A stretch of 64,000 bases of DNA, taken from the NCBI RefSeq assembly GCF_900091455.1, contig NZ_LT607412.1, positions 5,766,001 through 5,830,000 on the forward strand, given 5' to 3'. Numbering within the stretch: position 1 is the stretch's first letter; each line of letters starts with the position of its first letter. The position numbers were made by a program, and so were the translations under genes. Shown in pieces: positions 8,636 to 17,455 of the stretch. The notes under the pieces are model-generated. The model saw nothing but the letters and a program-made list of their open reading frames with translations, was not told the origin of the DNA and searched no databases. Origin of the DNA: Micromonospora coriariae (GTDB taxonomy: Bacteria > Actinomycetota > Actinomycetes > Mycobacteriales > Micromonosporaceae).

Positions 8636-10479
8636 CCGCCACCGCCGTCCCCACCCAGTCGTCCCCCGCTGCCGCGTCGGCCGCCGTCGACCCGGTCGGG
8701 CATCTCACCCCGCAGCGCTGGGCCCGGGCCAACCGGCTGCTGGTCCGCAAGGCGCTCGCCGAGTTCGCCCACGAACGCCTGATCACCCCGGAGCCCGTCC
8801 CGGCCAGCACCGACGACCGGCAGTGGTACGAGGTCCGCAGCGACGACGGCGCGGTCACCTACCGGTTCGCAGCGCGGGTACTCGCCCTGGCGCACTGGCA
8901 GATCGACGCGGACAGCATCACCCGGCACCGCGACGTGGTCGCGCTGCCGCCCGACGCGGTCGACCTCATCGTCGAGCTGCGCGACACGCTCGGGCTCTCC
9001 GCGCGGGTGCTCCCGGTCTACCTGGAGGAGATCACCTCCACCCTCGCCGGCACCGCGTACAAGCTGGCCCGACCCGCGCCGAGCGCCGCCGAGCTGGCCG
9101 GCGCGGACTTCCAGACCATCGAGACGTCGATGACCGAGGGCCACCCCTGCTTCGTGGCCAACAACGGCCGGCTCGGCTTCGGCGTCGACGAGTACCACAG
9201 GTACGCCCCGGAGGCCGCCGCGCCGGTCCGGCTGGAGTGGCTGGCCGCGCACCGGGACCACTCGACGTTCAGCAGCGCCGCCGACCTCGACTACGACACG
9301 CTGATCGAGAGCGAGCTGGACGCCGACACCCGGACCCGGTTCGCCACCACGATGGCCGACCTCGGGCTGGATCTCGCCGACTACCACCTGATTCCCGCGC
9401 ACCCGTGGCAGTGGTGGAACAAGCTGGCGGTCACCTTCGCCGGCGAGCTGGCCGAGCGTCGGCTGGTGCACCTCGGCCCCGGGTCCGACCAGCATCTCGC
9501 ACAGCAGTCCATCCGCACGTTCTTCAACGTCACCGAGCCGGGCCGACACTACGTGAAGACCGCCCTTTCGGTGTTGAACATGGGCTTCATGCGGGGACTG
9601 TCGGCCGCGTACATGGCGGCCACCCCGGCCATCAACGACTGGCTGGCCGAGCTGATCGCGGGCGACGAGGTGCTGTCCGGCACCGGGCTGACGATCATCC
9701 GGGAGCGGGCCGCGGTGGGCTACCGGCACCGGCAGTACGAGGCGGCCACCGACCGCACCTCCCCGTACCGCAAGATGCTCGCCGCGCTGTGGCGGGAGAG
9801 CCCGGTGCCCGGCCTCGCGCCGGGCCGGCGACTGACCACCATGGCCGCGCTGCTGCACGTGGACGACGAGGGCGGCTCGCTGGCGGCGGAGCTGATCGCC
9901 CGGTCCGGGCTGGCCCCCGAGGTGTGGCTGCGCCGCTACCTGGACGGCTACCTGACCCCGCTGCTGCACAGCTTCTACGCCCACGATCTGGCCTTCATGC
10001 CGCACGGCGAGAACGTCATCCTGGTCCTCGACGAGCGGAACACCGTCGAGCGGGTGATCTTCAAGGACATCGCCGAGGAGATCGCGGTGATGAGCACCGA
10101 GGTCGAGCTGCCGCCCGCGGTGGAGCGGATCCGGGTCGAGGTGCCCGACGACACCAAACTGCTGAGCATATTCACCGACGTGGTCGACTGCTTCCTGCGC
10201 CACCTCAACGCGGTGCTGGTCGAGGCCGGAGTGCTGGCCGAGGAGACCTTCTGGCGTACGGTCGCGGCGTGCGCCGCCGACTACCTGGACCGGGTGCCGC
10301 ACCTGGCCGAGAGGGCCCGCCGCTACGACCTGTTCGCCCCGGAGTTCGCGCTGTCCTGCCTCAACCGGCTGCAACTGCGCGACAACCAGCAGATGATCGA
10401 CCTGGCCGACCCGTCGGCCGCCCTCCAGTTCGTCGGCACGCTGACCAATCCGCTGGCCCGCTACGCGCCGGCCCGGTGA
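8632..10479 (+). CDS. desD: NIS siderophore synthetase DesD (IucA/IucC family)
   Basis: 615 residues. The IucA/IucC motif EGHPCFVANNGRLGF lies near residue 165, IPAHPWQWWN near 255, and the FhuF-like C-terminus with MPHGENVILVLDERNTVERVIFKDIAEE near 460. It condenses and cyclises N-hydroxy-N-succinylcadaverine units to desferrioxamine using ATP. The GTG start at 8632 overlaps the desC stop by four bases. It is the last gene before a strong hairpin, closing the desEABCD unit. Confidence 0.95.
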   Translation: MTATAVPTQSSPAAASAAVDPVGHLTPQRWARANRLLVRKALAEFAHERLITPEPVPASTDDRQWYEVRSDDGAVTYRFAARVLALAHWQIDADSITRHRDVVALPPDAVDLIVELRDTLGLSARVLPVYLEEITSTLAGTAYKLARPAPSAAELAGADFQTIETSMTEGHPCFVANNGRLGFGVDEYHRYAPEAAAPVRLEWLAAHRDHSTFSSAADLDYDTLIESELDADTRTRFATTMADLGLDLADYHLIPAHPWQWWNKLAVTFAGELAERRLVHLGPGSDQHLAQQSIRTFFNVTEPGRHYVKTALSVLNMGFMRGLSAAYMAATPAINDWLAELIAGDEVLSGTGLTIIRERAAVGYRHRQYEAATDRTSPYRKMLAALWRESPVPGLAPGRRLTTMAALLHVDDEGGSLAAELIARSGLAPEVWLRRYLDGYLTPLLHSFYAHDLAFMPHGENVILVLDERNTVERVIFKDIAEEIAVMSTEVELPPAVERIRVEVPDDTKLLSIFTDVVDCFLRHLNAVLVEAGVLAEETFWRTVAACAADYLDRVPHLAERARRYDLFAPEFALSCLNRLQLRDNQQMIDLADPSAALQFVGTLTNPLARYAPAR

Positions 10480-10487
10480 CAGCGGGG

Positions 10488-10532
10488 CGCGCTCCGGCCG
10501 GGTCGGCGAGGCGGACATCCGGCCGGAGCGCG
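10488..10532 (+). terminator. Terminator of the des operon
   Basis: A perfect 14-base inverted repeat (CGCGCTCCGGCCGG and its complement) with a 17-base loop starts nine bases after the desD stop. No T-run follows, as is common in actinomycetes. Confidence 0.75.
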
Positions 10533-10618
10533 ACCGCGAGACGCTCGCGTATGCGCCCAACGCTGTGACGCCGTCTGCTTCGGGCTGCTCGCCTGGGCCC
10601 TGGTCGGGCTCGGCCGGC

Positions 10619-11539
10619 TCAGCTCGTCGTGAGGCGGCGGGTGGTGCCGTCGCCGACGGCTCGGAGCTTGTCCGGGTTGGCGACGTTGTGAATGGTGGTG
10701 ATGCGGCCGTCCGCGTCGATGTCGAAGGTGACGGTGGCGATCACCCGGCCCGCACCGCTGAACACCACGCCCGGCCCGTTGTTGATCTCGACCAGGGCGG
10801 CGCGCATGTCGTCGGGCCGGACTCCCTGGTAGGTGACGGTGCCGATGGCCGCGAACCAGGCGGCGACCGTCTCCGCGCCCACGATCGGGCGCAGGGCCTG
10901 GCGGACCTTGCCGCCGCCGTCGGTCCACAACGTGACGTCCGGCGACAGCAGCTCCAGCAGGGTGTTGATGTCCCCGCCGCTCGCGGCGGCGAGGAACCGC
11001 TCGGTGACCCCGCGCTGCTGCGACCGGTCAGCGGTGAAGCGTGGTCGCCGGGCGTGCACGTGCTCCCGAGCACGGTGCGCGGCCTGGCGCACGGCGGCCT
11101 CGGAGCGTTCCACCGCCGCCGCGATCTCGGCATGGCTGAAGTCGAAGACCTCCCTCAGGACGAACACCGCGCGTTCGAGCGGACTGAGCGTTTCCAGCAC
11201 CACCAGCATCGCCATCGACACCGACTCGGCGTCGGTGACGGCGTCCGCGGTGTCACCATCGGTCAGGACAGGCTCGGGAAGCCACGGCCCCACGTAGGTC
11301 TCGCGTTGGTGCTGGCTGGAGCGCAGACGCTGCAACGCCAGATTCGAGACGATGCGTGCCAGGTACGCCTTGGGGTCGGCCACCTGGGCGCGGTCGGCCC
11401 CGGACCACCTGATCCACGCGTCCTGGACGGCGTCCTCGGCGTCGGCCGCGGAGCCGAGGATGCGGTAGGCGACCGAGAACAGCAGGTTGCGATGGCGGTG
11501 AAAGACTTCCTGGTCGGCGTCCGACTGCGGGCGGGTCAC
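10619..11539 (-). CDS. ECF41-group RNA polymerase sigma factor (SigJ-like) with SnoaL-like C-terminal domain
   Basis: 306 residues from the GTG at 11539, which overlaps the stop of the upstream oxidoreductase gene. Sigma region 2 (HRNLLFSVAYRILGSAADAEDAVQDAWIRW) and region 4 (LSPLERAVFVLREVFDFSHAEIAAAV) are clear. The family's hallmark motifs WLPEP in the linker, DGGGKV in the C-terminal SnoaL-like domain and NPDKL near the end are all present. In this family the C-terminal domain takes the place of an anti-sigma factor and controls activity. ECF41 genes usually neighbour an oxidoreductase, epimerase or carboxymuconolactone decarboxylase; here it is the flavoprotein oxidoreductase. Confidence 0.93.
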   Translation of the reverse strand: MTRPQSDADQEVFHRHRNLLFSVAYRILGSAADAEDAVQDAWIRWSGADRAQVADPKAYLARIVSNLALQRLRSSQHQRETYVGPWLPEPVLTDGDTADAVTDAESVSMAMLVVLETLSPLERAVFVLREVFDFSHAEIAAAVERSEAAVRQAAHRAREHVHARRPRFTADRSQQRGVTERFLAAASGGDINTLLELLSPDVTLWTDGGGKVRQALRPIVGAETVAAWFAAIGTVTYQGVRPDDMRAALVEINNGPGVVFSGAGRVIATVTFDIDADGRITTIHNVANPDKLRAVGDGTTRRLTTS

Positions 11540-12741
11540 CGCGCGTCCCGGAGGCGGGTGAAGCGACCACCGCGCGGCCAGAACGCGCCGGAGGACGGCA
11601 GCTTCACCATGCGGCGGTACGTCGGCCAGGGGGATGCGCTCACAGTCTCCTTGTACCAGACCGCCGCGCGGCCGGTCAGACACACCCGGCGGGGGCTGTC
11701 GTCGGGGTGGGTGAACTGCACGACCGCGTCACGCCGTCCGAGGCTCACCGGGGTGTGGTAGTACCCGAACCGGAACGGCCGGGGCCGCCTGCCGTCCAGC
11801 GCGCGGGCGATCGACACCGCCGCGTGCACGCCGGTCGGCATTCCGCTCTGGCAGGTGCCGTGCATGACGCCGTAGCCCTGCCGGATCGCGGCCGCGTCGC
11901 CGATCGCGTACACGTCCGGGTGCGACACCGACCGCAGTGTGGCGTCGGTGACGACGCGACCGCCGTCGTCGACGGTCAGGCCCGCGGCGGTCGCCAGCGG
12001 TGACACCCGCGTACCGCCGGTCCACAGGACGACGTCGGCCGCGATGGGCGTCTCGCCGGCCAGCTCGACCGAATCGGGCAGCACCTTCGTCACCGCCGTA
12101 CCGCAGCGCACCCGGACACCGAGACGATCGAGCGCCGCCCGCAGATAGGCCCGGGCCCTGGGGTTCAGGGTGGCGCCCGGTTCCCGCCGGCCCACCAGGA
12201 CGACGTTCAGCTCCGGGTACCGCTCGGCGATCTCCGCGGCCGACTCGACCCCGGTCAGCCCACTGCCGACGACCACCACCGTGCCGTCGGCGAGCGGCGC
12301 CAGCCGGTCGGCCAGCGACGCCGCGTCGTCGGCGCTGTCCAAGGTGTACGCGTGTTCCTCGACCCCCGGCACCAGCGCCGTGTCGGCCACGCTGCCCAAG
12401 CCGTACACCAGCGTGTCGTAGTGCAGCACCCGGCTGTCGTCGATCCGGACGGTCTTCGCGTGCGCGTCCACCGCGGTGACCCAGCCGCGGACGAACTGCG
12501 CGCCCGTGTCGGCCAGGAGCGCCGGGATGTCCATCTCGCGCAGGTGCTGCCCGGTCGCCACCATGTGCAGCCGCAACCGTTCGGTGAACCGCTCCTGCGC
12601 GTTCACCAGGGTCACCTGCACGTCGGCGCGCCGCCTGGTGCGGGCGGCGAGCTGGATCGCGGCGGCCATGCCCGCGTATCCCGCGCCCAGGATCAGCACG
12701 CGGTGGGTGGTGGCCGTGCCGGCTTGGTGCGATGTGCTCAT
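11536..12741 (-). CDS. FAD-dependent pyridine-nucleotide-disulphide-type oxidoreductase (NDH-2-like)
   Basis: 401 residues. FAD-binding VLILGAGYAGMAAAIQLA at the N-terminus, a second Rossmann motif VVVVGSGLTGVESAAEIAE near residue 150, and the FAD-ribityl motif DVYAIGDAAA near residue 285. The layout resembles type II NADH dehydrogenases and related quinone reductases; there is no redox-active CxxxxC. Upstream of the ATG is GAGAGAGG. It forms a two-gene unit with the ECF41 sigma factor and is the likely main target of that sigma factor. The electron acceptor cannot be read from the sequence. Confidence 0.85.
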   Translation of the reverse strand: MSTSHQAGTATTHRVLILGAGYAGMAAAIQLAARTRRRADVQVTLVNAQERFTERLRLHMVATGQHLREMDIPALLADTGAQFVRGWVTAVDAHAKTVRIDDSRVLHYDTLVYGLGSVADTALVPGVEEHAYTLDSADDAASLADRLAPLADGTVVVVGSGLTGVESAAEIAERYPELNVVLVGRREPGATLNPRARAYLRAALDRLGVRVRCGTAVTKVLPDSVELAGETPIAADVVLWTGGTRVSPLATAAGLTVDDGGRVVTDATLRSVSHPDVYAIGDAAAIRQGYGVMHGTCQSGMPTGVHAAVSIARALDGRRPRPFRFGYYHTPVSLGRRDAVVQFTHPDDSPRRVCLTGRAAVWYKETVSASPWPTYRRMVKLPSSGAFWPRGGRFTRLRDAR

Positions 12742-12788
12742 CGTCTGGCCTCTCTCGTTGGGTGACGACCACGAGATGCGCGTCGCCC

Positions 12789-12817
12789 GACGATTCGTGA
12801 CATGGGTTGGTGTGACG
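12789..12817 (-). promoter_or_regulatory. Possible ECF41-type promoter
   Basis: On the minus strand CGTCACA is followed 18 bases later by CGTC, resembling the TGTCACA/CGTC elements described for ECF41 promoters; a second TGTCACG lies within the spacer. It is about 50 bases upstream of the oxidoreductase start. Spacing is slightly long, so this is tentative. Confidence 0.35.
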
Positions 12818-12864
12818 CCCGGCACAGCGGATGCCGGGCGCCCGCGCCCACTACCCTCGTCGCC

Positions 12865-14151
12865 ATGAGTCGACCTGCCGGTGCGGTCCGGCTTTCGCTG
12901 TGGCGGGACCGCACGTTCGGCACGTACTGGATCGCGCAGTCGCTCTCCGCGGCCGGCGACTCGTTCGCGTACCTCGCGGTGCCGCTGCTGGTGCTCCAGG
13001 CGACCGGGTCGGTGGCCCGGATGGGCCTGCTCACCGCCGTCGCGGGCGCGGCGTCGGTCGTCGCCGGCATCTTCGGCGGTGTGCTGGTCGACCGGTACGA
13101 CCGGCGGACCCTGATGATCGTGACGGACCTCGCCCGCCTCGTGCTCTACGCCCTGGTGCCACTGGCCTGGCTCGCCGGGCCGCAGGTCTGGCTGCTCTTC
13201 GTCGTCCTGCCGATCTGCGAGGCGGCCGGGATGGTGTTCCAGGTCGCCGCTGTGACCGCGGTCCGCAACCTGGTCGACCGGGACCGGATCACCGAGGCCA
13301 ACGGTCGGTTGCAGGCGACGTACGCGGCAGCGGCCGTGCTCGGGCCGTTGCTCGCCGGCGTGGTGTCGGCCCGGTTCGGTCCGGCGGTGGCGATCGCCGT
13401 CAACGCGGCGAGCTTCGCGATCTCCACGGTGGGCCTGTGGTTGATCCGGCTGCGACCCGCCCAGCCCGACGACGCCGCCCCGGTGACCCGGCAGCGACCG
13501 CTGGTCGAGTTCCTGGCCGGGGCGCGGTTCCTGTGGCGCCAACCCGTGCTCCGCGCGCTGACCGTGCTGCTGTCGGTCTTCATCTTCCTGACCTACGGCT
13601 TCACCGACGTGCTGATCTACCACGTCACGCATGACCTGGGCGGCTCCGAGGGCACTGTCGGCACGGTGCTCGGCCTGGCGGCGGTGGGCACCATCGCCGG
13701 GGCGCTCCTGGTGGCCCCGCTGCGCCGCCGACGCGGCTTCGGCGTCACCTGGATCGGCGCGCACGCGATCTGCGGTTTCGCCGTGGCGGGCGTCGGCCTC
13801 GCGACGACGGTGCCGACGGTCACCGCGCTCACCGCCGTGTACCTGTGCTGCCTGAGCGTGGGCGGGATCTGCTCGATGTCCCTGCGCCAGGAGATCACTC
13901 CCGATCATCTGCTCGGCCGGGTCACCTCGGCGTTCTGGAGCACCCACTACGCCCTCGGACCGGCCGGTGCGGTCGCGCTGACCTGGGCCGCCGCCCGGTA
14001 CGGCGTCGCTGCGGTCGCCGTCGTGGCGGGGGCGGGATGTCTGCTGGTCGCGATCGGTGGCCTGTTCACGCCGATCCGCCGAGCCGGCTCGGAGCCGACA
14101 CTCCCGCAAGAACTCCAGCCTGCGCCAGCCGGCGGAACCGTTGTTGGTTGA
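12865..14151 (+). CDS. MFS exporter (MFS_3 / EntS-like)
   Basis: 428 residues with about 12 hydrophobic segments. FGTYWIAQSLSAAGDSFAYLAVPLLVLQ begins the first helix, and the loop 2-3 motif GGVLVDRYDRRTLMIVTDLAR is characteristic of the MFS_3 group that includes enterobactin exporter EntS and macrolide exporters. Later landmarks are VRNLVDRDRITEANGRLQATY and LRQEITPDHLLGRVTSAFW. Start ATG at 12865 (MSRPAG) fits family starts. It is divergent from the oxidoreductase and stands alone. Substrate unknown; siderophore export is possible because the des locus is nearby, but no iron box precedes it. Confidence 0.85.
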   Translation: MSRPAGAVRLSLWRDRTFGTYWIAQSLSAAGDSFAYLAVPLLVLQATGSVARMGLLTAVAGAASVVAGIFGGVLVDRYDRRTLMIVTDLARLVLYALVPLAWLAGPQVWLLFVVLPICEAAGMVFQVAAVTAVRNLVDRDRITEANGRLQATYAAAAVLGPLLAGVVSARFGPAVAIAVNAASFAISTVGLWLIRLRPAQPDDAAPVTRQRPLVEFLAGARFLWRQPVLRALTVLLSVFIFLTYGFTDVLIYHVTHDLGGSEGTVGTVLGLAAVGTIAGALLVAPLRRRRGFGVTWIGAHAICGFAVAGVGLATTVPTVTALTAVYLCCLSVGGICSMSLRQEITPDHLLGRVTSAFWSTHYALGPAGAVALTWAAARYGVAAVAVVAGAGCLLVAIGGLFTPIRRAGSEPTLPQELQPAPAGGTVVG

Positions 14152-14375
14152 GACCCTGTCGAGTTGATGTCGTCAACGATTCAGTCAGGCGCGGGAGAGC
14201 GGTGAGTCGTCCACGACATCAGCTCGAAAGGCTTCGAGCGGCATCCCGGCCGGCCGCCGAGGAGGGCCGAGACCCGGTCAGAACTCCTGGTAGATGACGT
14301 GCAGACCGACCCGGCCGAGGGTGGGGTGACGGAACGACGAACTCCCGAATCCGCACCGGAGCAGGCTACGCGCGG

Positions 14376-15395
14376 TCAGTCCGTGCCGAGCGCGGCGAGT
14401 TCCGCATCGAGCAGGGCCGCCAGCTGGGCATGTCGGCCCGGATGGCTGCGCGCGGTCATGCCCCGGCTCGGCATCTCCACCGTCATCAGCAGGTACAGGT
14501 GCAACCGGTAGAGACCGAGTCGGCGGCGGGCCGCGGCGTCCAGCACCAAGGGCTCGGGGGCCGCGGCACGGTAGCCGCGCAGCAGCGGATGTTCCGGCTC
14601 GTCCTCCACCCGCCGGTAGAGCAGCGGCGAGACCAGATCCAGCAGCGGATCGCCGTGCAGGAACCGTTCGCCGTCCACCAGTCCGCTCAGCCGTAGCCGG
14701 CCGTCCGGGCCGGGCGCGGTCAGCACGTTGCCGTCCCAGCAGTCGAAATGCAGCAGCGCGGGGCGACGCACCTCGTCCAGCGCGCCGGCGTGCCGCCCGA
14801 CCAGCGTGCGCAACCGGTCCGGGGTGACCGGCAGCCGGACGTCCCAGTCGGCGGCGTCGGCGAGGAGCGCGTCGAGCATCGCCGTGAACGCCGCCGACCA
14901 GGTCGCCCCGCTGGCCCGCTCGCCCTCGTAGCCGAACCGGTCGCCCGTGACCCGGTGCACAGCGGCGAGGGCAGCGCCGAGGTCGTACCGCGCCGGGCCG
15001 TCGTCGATTGTCGCCCCGGCCTCGGCCAACTCGTACAGTGACCGGCCGGGCAGCATTCCGGTGACCAGCCACTCGCCGTACGCCGGGTCGGTGCCGTGGT
15101 GCAGCACCGGAGGCACGGGCACCTCCGGGGCCTGCTCGGCGACCAGCCGGAAGTACCGGGCCTCGGCCGCGCAGAGCCCGCGCTCGTAGCGCAGCAGCGG
15201 CGTACCTGCCGGCGGGGCCAGCTTCAACACCACCCGGCGGTCGTCGGCGAGCAGGATCCACCAGACCGTGGCGTAGCCGCCGCCGGTCAGCGGGCCGCAG
15301 TCACGTACCCGTGTGTGCGGGCCGAACGACGCGCGGACCAGGTACGTCACGTCGTCAGTCGTGAGCGGACGCTGTGTCGGGCTCGCCACGGTCAC
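14376..15395 (-). CDS. Aminoglycoside-phosphotransferase-family kinase
   Basis: 339 residues. GGYATVWWILLADDRRVVLKLAP holds the ATP-binding strand and Lys; HFDCWDGNVL is the catalytic loop with Asp and Asn; GLVDGERFLHGDPLLDL takes the place of the usual D-x-D metal site (IDWE type). Such kinases phosphorylate small hydroxylated molecules, not only antibiotics. The ATG overlaps the stop of the LacI gene by four bases, so kinase and repressor are co-translated. That coupling suggests it phosphorylates the sugar or nucleoside handled by the 16-24 kb operon; this is inference, and drug resistance is not implied. Confidence 0.82.
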   Translation of the reverse strand: MTVASPTQRPLTTDDVTYLVRASFGPHTRVRDCGPLTGGGYATVWWILLADDRRVVLKLAPPAGTPLLRYERGLCAAEARYFRLVAEQAPEVPVPPVLHHGTDPAYGEWLVTGMLPGRSLYELAEAGATIDDGPARYDLGAALAAVHRVTGDRFGYEGERASGATWSAAFTAMLDALLADAADWDVRLPVTPDRLRTLVGRHAGALDEVRRPALLHFDCWDGNVLTAPGPDGRLRLSGLVDGERFLHGDPLLDLVSPLLYRRVEDEPEHPLLRGYRAAAPEPLVLDAAARRRLGLYRLHLYLLMTVEMPSRGMTARSHPGRHAQLAALLDAELAALGTD

Positions 15396-16465
15396 GAGCG
15401 GACGTCACCCTGACGCGGGCGGGGCGCCGCCCCGGCTTTGTCCCGTGCGGATCGCGGGGCGGGGCCGGCGGTGTCCCGGCGGATCAGCTCGGCGGGGAGC
15501 ACCTCGACCCGCGGCGCCGGCGCCTCCGCGCCGAGCACCAGGGACATCGCGCGGACCCCCATGTCGACCAGCGGCAGCCGCACGGTGGTCAACGCCGGAG
15601 TCACGTCCCGGGCGATCGGCATGTCGTCGAAGCCCACCACGGAGACCCGCTGCGGCACGGCCAGCGAGCGCGACCGCAGGGTGGCGAGCGCGCCGATCGC
15701 CATCGAGTCGTTGAGCGCCACGATCGCGGTCAGCTCCGGGTCGGCGTCGAGCAGCCGGGCCGTGGCCTCGGCGCCGCCGTCGCGGTCGAACTCGGCGTAC
15801 CGGATCCGCCGCTCGGGCAGGTCGCGGCCCTGCTCGGTCAGGGCCTGCCGGAGCCCGGCGAGCCGGTCCGTGGTGGTGGTGAGGATGCGCGGGCCGGCCA
15901 CCACGCCGATCGCCCGGTGGCCCAGCTCGCACAGCTCCCGCCCGGCGAGGTAGCCGCCGGCCCGGTTGTCCGGCATCACCGCGTCGCCGGAGTGCTCGTG
16001 TCGGCCGATCACCGCGACCCGGCCGCCGGTCGCCTCGTACGCGGCGAGCTTCTCGTTGAGCTGCCGGGTGAACGCGTCGTCGTGGTAGCCGGAACCGGCC
16101 AGGATCAGTGCCGCCACCTGGTGGCCGCGCAGCAGCTCCACGTACTCCAACTCGCGGTCCGGGTCCCGGTAGCTGTTGCAGATCATCAGCAGCCGGCCCT
16201 TGTCGGTGGCGACGCGTTGCAGCCCACGGGTGATCTCGGCGAAATACGGGTCGGAGACGTCGTGCACGATCACGCCCACCGCGCTGCGGTGCGAGCGGGC
16301 CAGCAGCTGGGCGTGCGCGTTCGGCACGTACTGCAACTCGGCGACGGCGGCGAGCACCCGCTCGCGCAGCTCGTCGGTGACGGGCTTACTGCTGCCGTTG
16401 ATCACTCGGGAGGCGGTGGCGGGCGAGACGCCCGCGCGTCGCGCCACGTCGGACAGGGTCGCCAT
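15392..16465 (-). CDS. LacI-family transcriptional repressor
   Basis: 357 residues. N-terminal helix-turn-helix LSDVARRAGVSPATASRVING with the hinge helix PNAHAQLLARS (Leu in place), then a periplasmic-binding-like effector domain with VGVIVHDVSDPYFAEI and VGFDDMPIARDVTPALTTV. It is divergent from the cupin gene and the catabolic operon; sequences fitting the LacI-family consensus GGNAANCGNTTNCC lie in front of those genes at 16528-16541 and 17385-17398. It should repress them until an inducing sugar-like ligand binds. Confidence 0.92.
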   Translation of the reverse strand: MATLSDVARRAGVSPATASRVINGSSKPVTDELRERVLAAVAELQYVPNAHAQLLARSHRSAVGVIVHDVSDPYFAEITRGLQRVATDKGRLLMICNSYRDPDRELEYVELLRGHQVAALILAGSGYHDDAFTRQLNEKLAAYEATGGRVAVIGRHEHSGDAVMPDNRAGGYLAGRELCELGHRAIGVVAGPRILTTTTDRLAGLRQALTEQGRDLPERRIRYAEFDRDGGAEATARLLDADPELTAIVALNDSMAIGALATLRSRSLAVPQRVSVVGFDDMPIARDVTPALTTVRLPLVDMGVRAMSLVLGAEAPAPRVEVLPAELIRRDTAGPAPRSARDKAGAAPRPRQGDVRS

Positions 16466-16487
16466 GGCCCGCCCCCTCGGTCTGTTG

Positions 16488-16502
16488 ACGGCGTTTCGCC
16501 GT
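16488..16502. promoter_or_regulatory. Perfect inverted repeat upstream of lacI-like gene
   Basis: ACGGCG-TTT-CGCCGT, a perfect 6-3-6 palindrome 23 bases before the repressor start. Probably an operator for autoregulation or a small hairpin in the leader. Confidence 0.45.
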
Positions 16503-16527
16503 GCCGGCTAGCGTCACGGTACCGCAG

Positions 16528-16541
16528 AGAAAGCCCTTTCC
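16528..16541. promoter_or_regulatory. Candidate LacI-type operator of the cupin gene
   Basis: AGAAAGCCCTTTCC agrees with GGNAANCGNTTNCC at 8 of 10 fixed positions. It lies 16 bases before the cupin start, in the divergent spacer with the repressor gene. Confidence 0.55.
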
Positions 16542-16557
16542 CGCAGGGAGGCCGGCC

Positions 16558-17277
16558 GTGTCCGAACGCTTCGCCGCCCCGCTGCCCGGCGGGATCGGGG
16601 TGTCCCGACTGCGCGTCTACGACACCGTGGCCTCGGACGGCCTGGTCGGCGGCACCCCGCACGTGCACCTGTGCTGCACCGAGGGGTACGTGGTGACCGA
16701 CGGCGAGGGCGTGGTGCAGACCCTGACCACCGCCGGCTTCCGGGAGACGCCGCTGCGGCCGGGTGCTGTGGTCTGGTTCGAGCCGGGCACCGTGCACCGC
16801 CTGGTCAACGGCGGCGGGCTGACCATTGTGGTGCTCATGCAGAACAGCGGCCTGCCCGAGGCCGGCGACGCGGTGCTGACCTTCCCACCCGAGGTGCTGG
16901 CCGACCCGGCCGCGTACGCCGCGGCGGCGGCGTTGCCCGACGGGGGAGCGCCGGGCGCGGACGTGCACGCCGCGTACCGCCGGCGGGATCTGGCGGTGAC
17001 CGGCTTTCAGGCGCTGCGCTCCGGCGGGCCGATGGCGCTGGCCGCGTTCCACGCCGCCGCGATCGCGCTGCGCCAGCCGTTGGTGACACGGTGGCGGCAG
17101 CGGTGGGAGGACGGCGCGGGCCGTGCCGCCGCCGACACCGCCGCGCAGCTCGACGCCCTCAAGCGGGGGGATCCCGGGCACCTGGGTGACGCCGGGGTGT
17201 ACGCGGTGGACGAGCCGGTCGAGCGCGGCCGGTTGGGTATGTGCGGCCTCCTCGACACCTACCCGGCCAGCAGCTGA
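16558..17277 (+). CDS. Cupin-domain protein
   Basis: 239 residues from the GTG at 16558, preceded by GCAGGGAGG. A single cupin barrel occupies roughly residues 15-105: HVHLCCTEGYVV supplies the HxH(x)nE half-site and PGTVHRLVNG the second His, so a metal site is likely. The C-terminal half is predicted helical and resembles no domain I recognise. It is divergent from the LacI repressor and is the first gene of the induced region. Role could be an isomerase, dioxygenase or sugar-binding sensor; I cannot decide. Confidence 0.75.
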   Translation: MSERFAAPLPGGIGVSRLRVYDTVASDGLVGGTPHVHLCCTEGYVVTDGEGVVQTLTTAGFRETPLRPGAVVWFEPGTVHRLVNGGGLTIVVLMQNSGLPEAGDAVLTFPPEVLADPAAYAAAAALPDGGAPGADVHAAYRRRDLAVTGFQALRSGGPMALAAFHAAAIALRQPLVTRWRQRWEDGAGRAAADTAAQLDALKRGDPGHLGDAGVYAVDEPVERGRLGMCGLLDTYPASS

Positions 17278-17343
17278 ACATCCGGTATGGACTGTCGCGC
17301 GGCTGCGGTTGAGCCGGTCGCAGGGGCGGAAGAAACAGATCGA

Positions 17344-17398
17344 GGAAAGGCCTTGCCCGGGGTGAGGGTGCCGCCTACGCTCCAGGAAAGCGTTTGCC
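17344..17398. promoter_or_regulatory. LacI-type operator pair before the ABC importer
   Basis: GGAAAGCGTTTGCC at 17385-17398 matches GGNAANCGNTTNCC at all ten fixed positions. A second, weaker site GGAAAGGCCTTGCC lies at 17344-17357, its centre 41 bases upstream (about four helical turns), suited to cooperative binding. Confidence 0.75.
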
Positions 17399-17455
17399 TG
17401 ATACGCCGACCGGCCCGGTGCGCGGGTGTCGTGCCGGGTCCCGAGGAGGTTCCGC

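Noticed and set aside
14152-14375. Possible small gene or hairpin (GTTGATGTCGTCAAC) between the MFS and kinase genes
   Set aside because: Only a 5-base dyad and no coding signal; genes converge here, so a weak terminator is possible but unsupported.
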